A DNA stretch of 26,470 nt from Spirochaetes bacterium RBG_16_67_19 (GTDB taxonomy: Bacteria; Spirochaetota; Spirochaetia; SZUA-6; DRHE01), in NCBI GenBank assembly GCA_001829505.1, contig MIBK01000108.1, positions 1 to 26,470 on the forward strand. The letters are read 5' to 3'. Shown one piece after another: positions 14,931-23,344 of the stretch. How positions within the stretch are numbered: position 1 is the first letter of the stretch; every line of letters starts with the position of its first letter. The notes under the pieces are model-generated. The model did not search any database and was not told the DNA's origin. It worked only from the letters and a program-made list of their open reading frames with translations. A program made the translations under genes and the position numbers.

Positions 14931-15743
14931 GTGGAGCCCTACCTGGCCCGCCGTCGCAAGGAGGAGCTGTCCTTCCTGGTCGTGCGTTTCCTGAAGGCCT
15001 TCGAGTTGTTCGAGGGGATATACCGCGATTTCCGCCAGCTCACCTCCGCGGGACGGGGCTTCGGCGGTTCGGGACTGTTCCAGCGGGTGAAACAGATGGA
15101 AGAGGACCTGGTCTTCGGCATAAAGGAAAAAGCCCATTTCCTGTTCCGCGGTGCGGCACCCGGAGGACAGCAGGCGGAGGGCGGCCGCTCGCGCCATACC
15201 CTGGCCGGGCTGCGCCGCTCGCTGGTGGACCGGTCCCTGGACTCCACCATCGGCACCGGCTTCCACATGTTCATGATCCTGCGCGAATGCCTCTACCAGC
15301 TGGAAGTCTACGCCCCGCGCTACGAGGCGGAGCTGGAGCAGACCGAGCGCCTGGAGGAGCTGGCCAGGCGCATCGGCTCCGCGCTGGGGGAGGAGGAGGC
15401 GCACGAGCTGGAGCACATACGCCAGATCGTGAAGCATGGGGAGGGCCTGGCCTCCTACTCCCGGGAGCTGGCCGAGCAGGCCCTGGAGCGCTGCCGCGCC
15501 CTGTTCCATCGTGCCGCCGAGCTGCTCCGGCACCTGGTCGAGGAGGCGGGGCGCAACGAGGTTCTGGTGCTGAACCTGCTGCGGGAGCGGGAGGCGGTGG
15601 ACAGGGTGTACGGGGAAGGCGGCGCGGAGCGCCTGTTCAGCCACATGTTCCGCAATTCGGGCAAGCCTGGAACCACAGGGCTGGCCAAGGCCCTGGCCTA
15701 CGCCCGCAAGAACTGCGGCAACACCGAAGCGCTGGGCGGATAA
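14931..15743 (+). CDS. conserved-looking helical protein of unknown function
   Basis: A 270-codon frame with a GTG start at 14931, two bases after the ilvN stop and preceded by a G-rich stretch that can serve as ribosome site. The product is strongly charged and helical: residues 127-220 are rich in Glu/Arg/Leu with heptad-like patterns (ELEQTERLEELARRIGSALG, RELAEQALERCRALFHRAAE). No signal peptide, no membrane segment, no motif I recognise. Cysteines are few. Its position in the ilvBN-lysC run suggests co-expression with amino acid synthesis genes, but this may only be read-through. Codon use is like the neighbours. Confidence 0.65.
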   Translation: MEPYLARRRKEELSFLVVRFLKAFELFEGIYRDFRQLTSAGRGFGGSGLFQRVKQMEEDLVFGIKEKAHFLFRGAAPGGQQAEGGRSRHTLAGLRRSLVDRSLDSTIGTGFHMFMILRECLYQLEVYAPRYEAELEQTERLEELARRIGSALGEEEAHELEHIRQIVKHGEGLASYSRELAEQALERCRALFHRAAELLRHLVEEAGRNEVLVLNLLREREAVDRVYGEGGAERLFSHMFRNSGKPGTTGLAKALAYARKNCGNTEALGG

Positions 15744-15767
15744 GGCCCTTTTGGTTCCTGGCGGCTA

Positions 15768-15797
15768 TTGACCAGCACGGCGGAGTCACCGTAGATT
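15768..15797 (+). promoter_or_regulatory. promoter of lysC
   Basis: TTGACC (15768-15773), 18-base spacer, TAGATT (15792-15797), then ATG 15819 after a short leader with AGGAAAAG (15807-15814) as ribosome site. The 75-base gap before lysC is otherwise free of features. Confidence 0.6.
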
Positions 15798-15818
15798 AGG
15801 CCCCACAGGAAAAGCGAC

Positions 15819-17129
15819 ATGGGAAGCATCGTCTGCAAGTTCGGCGGCACTTCCGTGGCTGACGCCGCCCAGATCCGCAAGATCCAGTCCATCCTCCGCG
15901 CCGATCCCCGGCGCCGGTACGTGGTGGTTTCCGCCCCCGGCAAGCGCAGCAAGGACGACAAGAAGGTGACCGACCTGCTGTACCTCTGCCACGAGCTGGC
16001 CTCGGCCGGCCTGCCGATCAGCGAGGCTTTCCACTTGATCCGGGAACGCTTCCTGGGCATCGCCAAAGAGCTGGGTGTCCGGGCCGATCTGGAGCGCCGC
16101 ATCCAGGAGGTGGAGCAGGGCATCCAGGGCAAGGCCTCCCGGGACTGGGTGGCTTCGCGCGGGGAGTATCTGTCGGCCGTCCTGGTGGCGGAGTACCTGC
16201 AGGCCCGCTTCGTGGACACGGAGAAGCTGATCAAGATCCGCGAGGACGGGAGGGTGGACGAGAGCACCTACGGCCTGCTGGGCGGGGCCCTGCAGGGGGA
16301 GGGGATGTTCGTGGTCCCGGGCTTCTACGGCTCGACGCTGGACGGGCGGGTGAAGACCTTCTCCCGCGGCGGCTCGGACATCACCGGGGCCATCGTGGCC
16401 CGGGCCGCCGGCTCGGAGGTATACGAGAACTGGACGGACGTTTCCGGGTTCCTGATGACCGACCCCCGCATCGTCAAGGACCCCAGGCCCATGCGCCGGG
16501 TCACCTACCGGGAGATCCGCGAGTTGGCCTACATGGGCGCCAACGTGTTCCACGAGGAGGCCATCTTCCCGGTGTACGCGGCCCGCATCCCGATCAATAT
16601 CCGCAACACCAATGCCCCGGCGGACCCCGGCACCCTGATCGTCAACGAGCGCAGCCTGGAGGACGGGGTGGTGGTGGGGATCGCCGGCAAGCAGGGTTTC
16701 AGCATCATCTTCATCGAGAAGATGCTGATGAACAAGGAAGTGGGCTTCGGCCGGCGGCTGTTCAGCATCCTGGAGGCGCACGGGATCAGCTTCGAACACG
16801 CCCCCTCGGGCATAGACACGATGTCGGTGATCGTGGCCGACAGCGAATTGAAGGACAAGAGCCATATCCTGCTGGAGGAAATGCAGAAGGAGCTGTCACC
16901 GGACAGCGTGGAGATCCTCCCCGGCTACGCGCTGATCGCCACGGTGGGCGAGGGCATGTCCCACCATCCCGGCATCGCCGGCCGGCTTTTCGGCGCCCTG
17001 GGCCAGGCCGGGGTCAACGTGCGGATCATCGACCAGGGCTCCTCGGAAATCAACATCATCGTCGGGGTGGAGAGCAAGGACTACGAGAAGGCGGTCAACG
17101 CCATCTACCAGGCTTTTTGCGGTAAATGA
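15819..17129 (+). CDS. lysC: aspartate kinase (monofunctional)
   Basis: This 436-residue enzyme phosphorylates aspartate, the entry step to lysine (or diaminopimelate), threonine and methionine. The N-terminal kinase domain has VCKFGGTSVADAAQIRKIQ (residues 5-23), VVVSAPGKRSKDDKKVTDLL and the FSRGGSDITGAIVARAAG segment (about 186-203), where ATP and aspartate bind. Two ACT domains form the end: FSIIFIEKMLMNKEVGFGRR near 293-312 and LIATVGEGMSHHPGIAGRLF near 371, used for feedback control. The long insertion with SAPGKR and ISEAFHLIRERF is typical of the clostridial/spirochaetal type. It has its own promoter and is followed after one base by a 49-residue protein. Confidence 0.95.
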   Translation: MGSIVCKFGGTSVADAAQIRKIQSILRADPRRRYVVVSAPGKRSKDDKKVTDLLYLCHELASAGLPISEAFHLIRERFLGIAKELGVRADLERRIQEVEQGIQGKASRDWVASRGEYLSAVLVAEYLQARFVDTEKLIKIREDGRVDESTYGLLGGALQGEGMFVVPGFYGSTLDGRVKTFSRGGSDITGAIVARAAGSEVYENWTDVSGFLMTDPRIVKDPRPMRRVTYREIRELAYMGANVFHEEAIFPVYAARIPINIRNTNAPADPGTLIVNERSLEDGVVVGIAGKQGFSIIFIEKMLMNKEVGFGRRLFSILEAHGISFEHAPSGIDTMSVIVADSELKDKSHILLEEMQKELSPDSVEILPGYALIATVGEGMSHHPGIAGRLFGALGQAGVNVRIIDQGSSEINIIVGVESKDYEKAVNAIYQAFCGK

Positions 17130-17130
17130 A

Positions 17131-17280
17131 ATGAACACGGTCGAAGTCCGCCTGGAGCTGCGCCTGCCGCAGGAGATCTACGATTTCCTGCAGGAGGAGT
17201 CCAGGCTGAAGAAGCTGAGCTTCGAGGGGCTGGTGCTGCTGTACGTGCGGGAACGCCTGCAGCAGCAGCGCGCCAGGTAG
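17131..17280 (+). CDS. 49-residue putative ribbon-helix-helix protein
   Basis: ATG 17131 starts one base after the lysC stop; the frame ends with TAG at 17280. The product begins MNTVEVRLELRLPQEIYDFL: a short strand with alternating hydrophobic residues, then helix-turn-helix-like segments (LQEESRLKKLSFEGLVLLYV, RERLQQQ). That order (strand, helix, helix, about 45 residues) is that of ribbon-helix-helix DNA-binding proteins (Arc/CopG type). It could be a small regulator, possibly self-acting on the lysC promoter, but that is speculation. No toxin partner is visible. No strong ribosome site is seen, so expression probably depends on coupling to lysC. Confidence 0.55.
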   Translation: MNTVEVRLELRLPQEIYDFLQEESRLKKLSFEGLVLLYVRERLQQQRAR

Positions 17281-17291
17281 GCCGACCCGGC

Positions 17292-18524
17292 CTATTCCCG
17301 CCCCTCGTAGTTGAGCAGGCGGCGCTCCCCCTGCAGGGCGCGCTTGGCGCCGAGGTCCTGGCTGATCTCCAGCGTGCCCAGGTACTTGCCCTCCCGGTCG
17401 CGCATCGCCACGTACTCGATGTGCACGAACTTCCCGTCCATCTGGATCCAGAAAGCAGCCCGGCTCTGGGCCCCCGACTTGAAGTCCCGCAGGATGCGCT
17501 CCACGATGTGCACGCTATCCGGCGGGTGGCACTGCTGGACCTTGCGCCCGAGGATGGCCCGAGTCCGGGTGAAGATCCGGTCCGGGGCCTGGTTGAAGAA
17601 ACGTACCGTGTCCTGGGCATCCACGAAGGTCAGGTCCACGGTCAGGCTGTTCAGCAGCGCTTCCAGCTCGCGGGGGGCGAAGCTGCCCGAGGGCAGGTCG
17701 ATGCGCCGCGCCTCGCCGGCCGCGGGCTGCTCGCCCCCGGCCTGCTGCCCGGCGCCGGAGGGTGCGCTTTCGGCCGGCCGCCAGTCATCGACGGGATCGT
17801 ACAGGCAGAAACCGACCTCCGGGCTCTGGCGCCAAATCTCGAACCACTCGGCCTCCGACAAGGTATCCAGGCACATGGGGAACAGGATGTTTTCTTCCTT
17901 GAAAATCATTTCGTCGATCGAGTCGGCCAGCGGCCGCAGGACCTGCTGGCTGGCGCGCTGCCATTCCGCCGGCGCTGCCGAGTGATCGCGGGCGGCCTGC
18001 TGCGCCCTGGCCAGCAAGGCGCGGGTTTCGTCGTGCTTACCCCACATCACCGCCGGCGGGCCGGAAATGCCGTGCTTTTCCAGATAGGGGAAGAGCAGGT
18101 TTTCCTTGCGCGAATAATGCTTCTCCACGTCCGACAGCAGCCGCAGCTCGGCGGCCGCCTGGTCCCAGAAATCCGCGGCGGCGGGCAGCTCCCGGAGCCT
18201 GGCGGCGACCCGGGCCAGCTCGTGGTTCTCCTGGAGGAAGGTGTGGACCGGGTGTCCCGGCACCGCCTCCCGGGCCCCGCTCTGATCGATGGCGCCCTTG
18301 AGCACCGCGGAGTGCACGTCGCAGAGCTTCAGGACCTCCTCCTGGGGCAGCCCCTCCGCGATCAGTTCCTGCTCCACCTCGACCACTACGTCGTATGGCA
18401 CCTGCCCCAGCAGCGCGGCCAGCCGGCTCTTCACCGCCTCGGGGGCCTGGCCTTCGTGAAGCTGGAGGATGAGGTGCTTCAGCAATTCCTTGCGCTTTTT
18501 CGAGTTGTCGATCAGTTCGCTCAT
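17292..18524 (-). CDS. DUF438 / hemerythrin / PAS-domain protein, probable oxygen or redox sensor
   Basis: This 410-residue cytosolic protein has three parts. Residues 10-80 match DUF438. Residues 90-220 form a hemerythrin-like HHE domain with metal ligands spread over HTFLQENHEL (94-103), EKHYSRKENLLFPYLE (134-149), KHDETRALL (163-171) and KEENILFP (209-216). A Gly/Ala/Pro-rich linker follows, then a PAS domain (about 290-400) with LTVDLTFVDAQDTVRFFNQA and a C-terminal part ending near the stop. No output domain such as kinase or GGDEF is seen. The combination occurs in anaerobes and is thought to sense oxygen, nitric oxide or iron. I chose ATG 18524; an open frame upstream to 18941 lies within the divergent hydrolase gene. 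A -10-like CATACT seven bases before the ATG again suggests a leaderless message. Confidence 0.88.
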   Translation of the reverse strand: MSELIDNSKKRKELLKHLILQLHEGQAPEAVKSRLAALLGQVPYDVVVEVEQELIAEGLPQEEVLKLCDVHSAVLKGAIDQSGAREAVPGHPVHTFLQENHELARVAARLRELPAAADFWDQAAAELRLLSDVEKHYSRKENLLFPYLEKHGISGPPAVMWGKHDETRALLARAQQAARDHSAAPAEWQRASQQVLRPLADSIDEMIFKEENILFPMCLDTLSEAEWFEIWRQSPEVGFCLYDPVDDWRPAESAPSGAGQQAGGEQPAAGEARRIDLPSGSFAPRELEALLNSLTVDLTFVDAQDTVRFFNQAPDRIFTRTRAILGRKVQQCHPPDSVHIVERILRDFKSGAQSRAAFWIQMDGKFVHIEYVAMRDREGKYLGTLEISQDLGAKRALQGERRLLNYEGRE

Positions 18525-18582
18525 GGCTGAAAGTATGCCATTGCCGCGCGCCGCGAGGCAACCGGCCGGCCTGGCCTCCCCT

Positions 18583-18612
18583 TTGACTAAGGCCTGCGGC
18601 TGTGGGTATAAC
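18583..18612 (+). promoter_or_regulatory. promoter of the MBL-fold hydrolase gene
   Basis: TTGACT (18583-18588), 18-base spacer, TATAAC (18607-18612), then 12 bases to ATG 18625. The predicted leader is about six bases and has no ribosome site. On the minus strand the divergent DUF438 gene has TTGCCT (18561-18556), 18 bases and CATACT (18537-18532). Confidence 0.55.
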
Positions 18613-18624
18613 CCTGCATAGACC

Positions 18625-19413
18625 ATGAAGCTGACCATACTGGGCAGCGGCACCAGCCACGGGGTTCCCGTGATCGGCTGTTCCTGCCCCACCTGCCTTT
18701 CCGAGGACCCGCGCGACAACCGCAGCAACGCTTCGCTGCTGATCGAGTCCGGCGGCCAGAACATCCTGATCGACTGCGGCCGGGATTTCCGCCAGCAGGC
18801 CTTGCGCCACCAGCTGGGGAGGGTGGACTGCATCCTGCTCACCCACACCCACTTCGACCACGTGGCGGGAATCGATGACCTGCGCGTGTTCAGCCGCCGC
18901 GGCCATCCCATCCCCCTGTTCGGCAGCCCCGCCCATCTCAACTACCTCAAAACCTACATCTACCATTACCTGTTCGACCCGACCATCCAGCGCGGCGGAG
19001 GGGTGACGGAGCTGGACCTGGTGGCGGTGGACGAACGCTTCCTGCTGGCGGGGCTGCTCTTCGAAACGCTGCCAGCCTGGCACGGGGAGCTGGAGGTGTT
19101 CGGCTACAAGTTCGGCGGCTGCGCCTATCTCAGCGACGTCTCGCGCGTGCCCAAGGCGACCCTGCAGAAGCTGTACAACCTGGAAGTGCTGGTGCTGGGC
19201 GCGCTGCGCCACGCCCCGCACCCCACCCATTTCACCATTTCCCAGGCCCTGGAGCTGGCTTCCGAGGTGAAGCCCCGCCGGCTGTACCTCACCCACCTTT
19301 GCCACGACGTCCTGCACGAGCAAACGGAGCAATCCTTCGAAAAAAAGGGCGGCCCGTATCATACCGGGTTGGAGGCCCATCTGGCCTACGACGGCCTGCG
19401 GATCGAGCTTTAG
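18625..19413 (+). CDS. MBL-fold metal-dependent hydrolase (PhnP-like)
   Basis: This 262-residue metallo-beta-lactamase fold protein has the zinc motif THTHFDHVAGID at residues 73-84. The N-terminal part, LGSGTSHGVPVIGCSCPTCL, with its cysteine pair and the DPRDNRSNASLLI segment, matches the PhnP / cyclic phosphodiesterase-like clade. The C-terminal LTHLCHDV is the usual last metal-binding stretch (commonly THMSHD). PhnP removes cyclic phosphate from ribosyl phosphonate products, but family members outside phn operons have other substrates, and no phn genes are here. The stop overlaps the convergent ABC gene stop by four bases. The promoter suggests a very short leader. The protein is complete. 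Confidence 0.88.
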   Translation: MKLTILGSGTSHGVPVIGCSCPTCLSEDPRDNRSNASLLIESGGQNILIDCGRDFRQQALRHQLGRVDCILLTHTHFDHVAGIDDLRVFSRRGHPIPLFGSPAHLNYLKTYIYHYLFDPTIQRGGGVTELDLVAVDERFLLAGLLFETLPAWHGELEVFGYKFGGCAYLSDVSRVPKATLQKLYNLEVLVLGALRHAPHPTHFTISQALELASEVKPRRLYLTHLCHDVLHEQTEQSFEKKGGPYHTGLEAHLAYDGLRIEL

Positions 19414-21515
19414 GCCGGCTCCTCGTCCAGGTACTGCAGGCGGTAGAGGTTGTAGTACATCCCCTGGCGGGCGATCAGCTCCGCGTGGCTGCCTTCCTCG
19501 AACAGCTCCCCCTTGTGCAGGACCAGGATGCGGTCGGCGTGGCGGATGGTGGAAAGGCGATGGGCGATCACCAGGGAGGTGCGCCCTTTCAGCAGGGCGA
19601 CCAGCGCCGCCTGGATGAGCTTTTCGGTCTCGGTGTCGATGTTGCCGGTGGCCTCGTCCAGGATCAGCACGTCCGGATTGTGGGCCAGCACGCGGGCGAA
19701 GGACAGCAGCTGCCGCTGCCCCATGGAGAGGTTGGAGCCGCGTTCGGCCAGCCTGGCTTCCAGCCCTCCGGGCAGGCGGTCGATGAAGGTGTCCGCCCGC
19801 ACCAGTTCCACCGCCTGCCGGACCCGCTCATCGGAAATGGGGCTGCCGAGGCGGATGTTTTCCGCCACAGTCCCGGAGAATATGAACACGTCTTGCAGAA
19901 CAGACTGCACACGCCGGCGAAGGCTGGCGGTGGAGTACTCGCGGATGTCCGTCCCGTCCAGGCGTATGGACCCGGATTGGATGTCCCACAGCCGGGTGAG
20001 CAGGGAGGTGATGGTGGTCTTGCCGGCGCCGGTATAGCCCACGATGGCCACGGTCTCTCCCGCCTTGACCCGGAAGCTGAGGTCCCGCAGCACCGCTTCC
20101 CCCTCCTTGTAGGCGAAGCTGACCCGCTCGAACTCGATGGCCCCGCGCACCGCCTCCAGCGCCTTCGGGGCGGCGGGCTCCGGGATGCGGGCGTCGGTGT
20201 CCAGCAGGCCGAACACCCGCTCCGAACCGGCCATGGCCGACTGCAGGATGTTGTACTTCTCCGACAGATCCATGACCGGCTCGTAGAACATGCGGATCAG
20301 GTTCAGGAAGGCGATCAGCGTGCCCAGGGATACCAGGTCGCGCAGCACGAACCGGCCCCCGAAGTAGATGATGGCGGCCAGCGAGGTGGTGGAGAACAGG
20401 TCCACCAGGGGGCGGAAGGTGGCGAAGACGTACATCTCTCCCAGGTTGGCCTCCAGCAGCCGGTCGTTGCGCTCGCGGAACTGGCCCAGGCTGAAGCGCT
20501 CCCGCACGAAAAGCTGCACGATGCGCATGCCGGAGAGGTGCTCGGCCAGGAAGCCGTTCAGCCGGGAAACCGCCTGGCGCACCCGGCGGAACACCTCCCG
20601 GGCCCGGCTGCGGAACAGCAGGGTCAGCACCAGGACCGGGGGCAGCGTGGCCAGGGTGACCAGCGCCAGGCGCGGGTTGAGCAGGGTCAAGGCCACCAGC
20701 ACGCCGCCCATCATGACGAAGTCCCGCAGCAGCGACGGCAGCACCGAGGTGAACAGCTCGTTGACGGTTTCCACGTCGTTGGTGATCCGGTTCACCAGGC
20801 GGCCCACCGGCTGGGAGTCCAGGTAGCGCAGGGACAGGCCCACGGTGTGGTCGAAGGCCTCGGTGCGCAGGTCCTTCATGATCATCTGCCCGACATAGGC
20901 CTGCAGGTAGGTCTGGCCGAAGGTGAAAAGAAGCACTCCCGCCAGGACGAGGAAAAACCACACGGCTGCCCTGGCCAGGCCGCGGAAGTCGTCGGCCCGC
21001 AACGCCCGCCTCTCTCCCGGCTTCAGGCTCCGGAAATCCTGTTCGGCGATCACCGCCACCCCGTCGACGGTCCGGAACAAGGAGGGCCGGCTGGCCATCA
21101 CCCGGCGGGCGGCCTCGCTGTCCGAGTACCCGCGCAGCACCAGGTAGTTGGGTTCGAGCAGGGCTCCCTGCGCGCGCAGGCGGTCTTTTTCCAAAGCGCT
21201 CAACGCGCCCAACCCGGAAACCCGCAGGTACTGGATGTCCCCGATCCGCAGGGCGGGGTCCAACTTGCCCAGCCTTTCCAGCTGGTCGGCGGGGAGCTTG
21301 GAGACGACCAGCCCCCGGTGATAGGGCAGGATGTGGGCGTCCACCGTGCGCTGCACGATGACCGGCAGGGCCAGCTCCCCGGCGGAGGAAGCCAGCAGGG
21401 CGGCCAGGGAAAGCAGGAACACCGCCAGATACGGGCGCAGGTACTTCAGCAGGCGGCGCATGAGGGCCGAGTCGTAGCTTTTCAGAATGTCTTCGGATTC
21501 GAAGTAGTCGCTCAC
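19410..21515 (-). CDS. heterodimeric ABC exporter subunit with extra N-terminal domain
   Basis: This 701-residue half-transporter has a six-helix membrane domain and an ATPase domain. TM1 is at about 29-50 and TM2 at about 182-205; the gap of about 130 residues is an inserted domain on the outer side of the membrane, absent in the partner. The ATPase part has Walker A GYTGAGKTT (493-501), a changed signature LSMGQ (596-600, normally LSGGQ), Walker B VLILDEATG with the catalytic Glu (621), and AHR at the H-loop (651-653). The start is GTG 21515, which overlaps the partner stop as GTGA, so translation is coupled. Substrate unknown; drugs, lipids or peptides are typical for this family. Confidence 0.92.
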   Translation of the reverse strand: MSDYFESEDILKSYDSALMRRLLKYLRPYLAVFLLSLAALLASSAGELALPVIVQRTVDAHILPYHRGLVVSKLPADQLERLGKLDPALRIGDIQYLRVSGLGALSALEKDRLRAQGALLEPNYLVLRGYSDSEAARRVMASRPSLFRTVDGVAVIAEQDFRSLKPGERRALRADDFRGLARAAVWFFLVLAGVLLFTFGQTYLQAYVGQMIMKDLRTEAFDHTVGLSLRYLDSQPVGRLVNRITNDVETVNELFTSVLPSLLRDFVMMGGVLVALTLLNPRLALVTLATLPPVLVLTLLFRSRAREVFRRVRQAVSRLNGFLAEHLSGMRIVQLFVRERFSLGQFRERNDRLLEANLGEMYVFATFRPLVDLFSTTSLAAIIYFGGRFVLRDLVSLGTLIAFLNLIRMFYEPVMDLSEKYNILQSAMAGSERVFGLLDTDARIPEPAAPKALEAVRGAIEFERVSFAYKEGEAVLRDLSFRVKAGETVAIVGYTGAGKTTITSLLTRLWDIQSGSIRLDGTDIREYSTASLRRRVQSVLQDVFIFSGTVAENIRLGSPISDERVRQAVELVRADTFIDRLPGGLEARLAERGSNLSMGQRQLLSFARVLAHNPDVLILDEATGNIDTETEKLIQAALVALLKGRTSLVIAHRLSTIRHADRILVLHKGELFEEGSHAELIARQGMYYNLYRLQYLDEEPA

Positions 21516-23266
21516 CCGTGCCCCTTCAGAATCTTCTCCAGCTGCTGAAGGCGCAGGATGTCCGCATAAAAGCCGGGGATCGCTGCCAGCTGGGCCGGGG
21601 TTCCTTCCTGGGTGATGCGGCCGCCCTCCAGCACCACGACGCGGTCCGCGTTGCGCAGGGTAGAAACGCGGTGGGAGACCAGGATCACGGTGCTGCCCCG
21701 CAGGCGGGGCAGCAGAGCCGAAAGGATGGCCTCCTCGGTTTCCGTATCCACCGAGGACATGGCGTCGTCCAGGATGTAAATCGCGGCCTGCGCGGCGATG
21801 GCGCGGGACAGGGCCACGCGCTGCTTCTGGCCGCCGGAGAGGGTGATGCCCCGCTCCCCGACCACGGTCTCCCAGCCCTGGGGGAAGTTGCCCAGGTCGC
21901 GCCGGATCGTCGAGATGGCGGCGGCCTTTTCCAGCAGGCCGGCATCCGCGTCCTCGGCGCCGAAGGCGATGTTCTCGCGGATGGAGGTGGAGAACAGGAA
22001 GGTGTCCTGCGGCACGACCCGGATGGCGGAGCGCAGGCTGGCCAGGTCGTACTCCCGCACGTCGTGGCCGTCCACGAACACGGCGCCCGGGGGCGGATCC
22101 AGCAGCCTGGGCAGCAGGTTCACCAGGGTGCTCTTGCCGCTGCCGGTGCGCCCCAGCAGGCCCACGATGGACCCCGCCGGGATGTCCAGCTCCAGGTTCA
22201 GCAGCACGGGCTTCTCCATGCCGGGATAGGCATACGAGAGTGCGTGAAGCCGAATGTCGCCTTGCAGGGGCCCCCGGCGGGCCTGTGCGGGCGGAGGGCT
22301 GGCGATGTCCGGCTGCTCCGCCAGGATCTTGTTGATCCTGCCGAGCGAGGCCCCCGCCCGCTGCAGAAGGTTAACGGTGAAGCCGGCCCCGAGCATGGGC
22401 CAGATCAGCATTTGCAGATAGGCGAAGAAGGCGGTGAACATTCCGGGGGAAAGGCTTCCTTCCATGACCGAGCGGCCGCCCAGGAGCAGGAAGATCAGGC
22501 TGGTGAGCCCGGCCAGAAAACCCACCAGGGGGAAAAAGAAGCCGAAGGTCTTGGCCAGGGACAGGTTCCGGTCGGAATAATCCCGGTTCTTGTCGGCGAA
22601 GCGGCGGCCGAAGGCCTGCTCCTGGACGAAGATCTTGAGCACCCGGATGCCGGCGATGGATTCCTGGGCCAGGTCGCTCATGGCGGAGAAGCCCTCCTGC
22701 ACGCTCTTGAACTTCTCGCCGACGATCTTGCCGAACAGAATCACCCCCACGGTCAGCACCGGCAGGGGGCTGATGGAAAGCAGGGCCAGGCGGGGGTTCT
22801 GGGCCAGCAGGATGACCAGGATGGCCAGGGTCAGGAAGAAGCCGTCTACGAATGAAACGAAGGCCATGCCGGTGGCCATGCGGATGGCGTTCATGTCGTT
22901 GGTCATGTGGGCCATGAGGTCCCCGGTCTTGCTCTTCCCGTAGAAGGTCGTGGAGAGGGCCTGCAAATGCGCGAACAGCCGCTCGCGCAGCTCGTTCTCA
23001 ATGCGGCGGGAGGAGCCGTTGATGAAGAAGCGCCAGAAGAACCGCCCCAGGGCGATCAGCCCGGCGGTGGCAATGGCGAGCAGCACCGGCGGAACCAGGC
23101 CGGCCAGCGAAAAGCCGCCGGAAGCGACCAGGTCCACGGCCCGGCGCACGAGCTGCGGCAGGTAGAGCTGGCCGGCATCGGCCAGCAGCAGGAAGAGGAG
23201 CCCCGCCAGGTACCGCGGCCAATAACGGCGCAGATAGGGCAGGAGGGTGCGGAACTCGCGGAGCAT
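21512..23266 (-). CDS. heterodimeric ABC exporter subunit (degenerate Walker B)
   Basis: This 584-residue half-transporter has an N-terminal membrane domain (helices from about residue 19; loop MTNDMNAIRMATG near 121) and an ATPase domain with Walker A GRTGSGKST (372-380), signature LSGGQ (476-480) and the H-loop SHR (531-533). Walker B reads IYILDDAMSSVD, with Asp 501 where the catalytic Glu is expected. Loss of that Glu in one half, while the partner keeps it but has a changed signature, is the usual pattern of heterodimeric exporters such as TM287/288 and BmrCD: one active and one degenerate ATP site. First gene of the two-gene operon; the partner starts at the overlapping GTG. Confidence 0.93.
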   Translation of the reverse strand: MLREFRTLLPYLRRYWPRYLAGLLFLLLADAGQLYLPQLVRRAVDLVASGGFSLAGLVPPVLLAIATAGLIALGRFFWRFFINGSSRRIENELRERLFAHLQALSTTFYGKSKTGDLMAHMTNDMNAIRMATGMAFVSFVDGFFLTLAILVILLAQNPRLALLSISPLPVLTVGVILFGKIVGEKFKSVQEGFSAMSDLAQESIAGIRVLKIFVQEQAFGRRFADKNRDYSDRNLSLAKTFGFFFPLVGFLAGLTSLIFLLLGGRSVMEGSLSPGMFTAFFAYLQMLIWPMLGAGFTVNLLQRAGASLGRINKILAEQPDIASPPPAQARRGPLQGDIRLHALSYAYPGMEKPVLLNLELDIPAGSIVGLLGRTGSGKSTLVNLLPRLLDPPPGAVFVDGHDVREYDLASLRSAIRVVPQDTFLFSTSIRENIAFGAEDADAGLLEKAAAISTIRRDLGNFPQGWETVVGERGITLSGGQKQRVALSRAIAAQAAIYILDDAMSSVDTETEEAILSALLPRLRGSTVILVSHRVSTLRNADRVVVLEGGRITQEGTPAQLAAIPGFYADILRLQQLEKILKGHG

Positions 23267-23272
23267 TGCGAT

Positions 23273-23301
23273 AAAGTAACGAGATTTCCGGGTCTAGTCC
23301 A
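23273..23301 (-). promoter_or_regulatory. candidate promoter of the ABC exporter operon, leaderless type
   Basis: On the minus strand TGGACT (23301-23296), 17-base spacer, TACTTT (23278-23273), then six bases to ATG 23266. Hexamers are moderate, but the distance matches the leaderless geometry of ilvB and the UroD-like gene. Confidence 0.4.
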
Positions 23302-23311
23302 TGCAGGATCG

Positions 23312-23328
23312 CCCAGGTTCACCCTGGG
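23312..23328. promoter_or_regulatory. small inverted repeat upstream of the binding-protein promoter
   Basis: CCCAGG-TTCAC-CCTGGG: a perfect 6-bp stem with a 5-base loop, 17 bases before the -35 at 23345. Position suits an operator of the divergent intergenic region (23267-23410), which otherwise holds only the two promoters. It has no T-run and is not a convincing terminator. Confidence 0.3.
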
Positions 23329-23344
23329 AACAACAGCTAATATT

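Noticed and set aside
18525..18941. N-terminal extension of the DUF438 protein
   Set aside because: The extension is antisense to the MBL hydrolase start and the intergenic promoter region; ATG 18524 starts at the DUF438 domain.
19299..21548. 749-codon plus-strand frame opposite the ABC exporter gene
   Set aside because: The minus strand carries full Walker, signature and membrane segments; the plus frame is Gln/His/Gly-rich noise.
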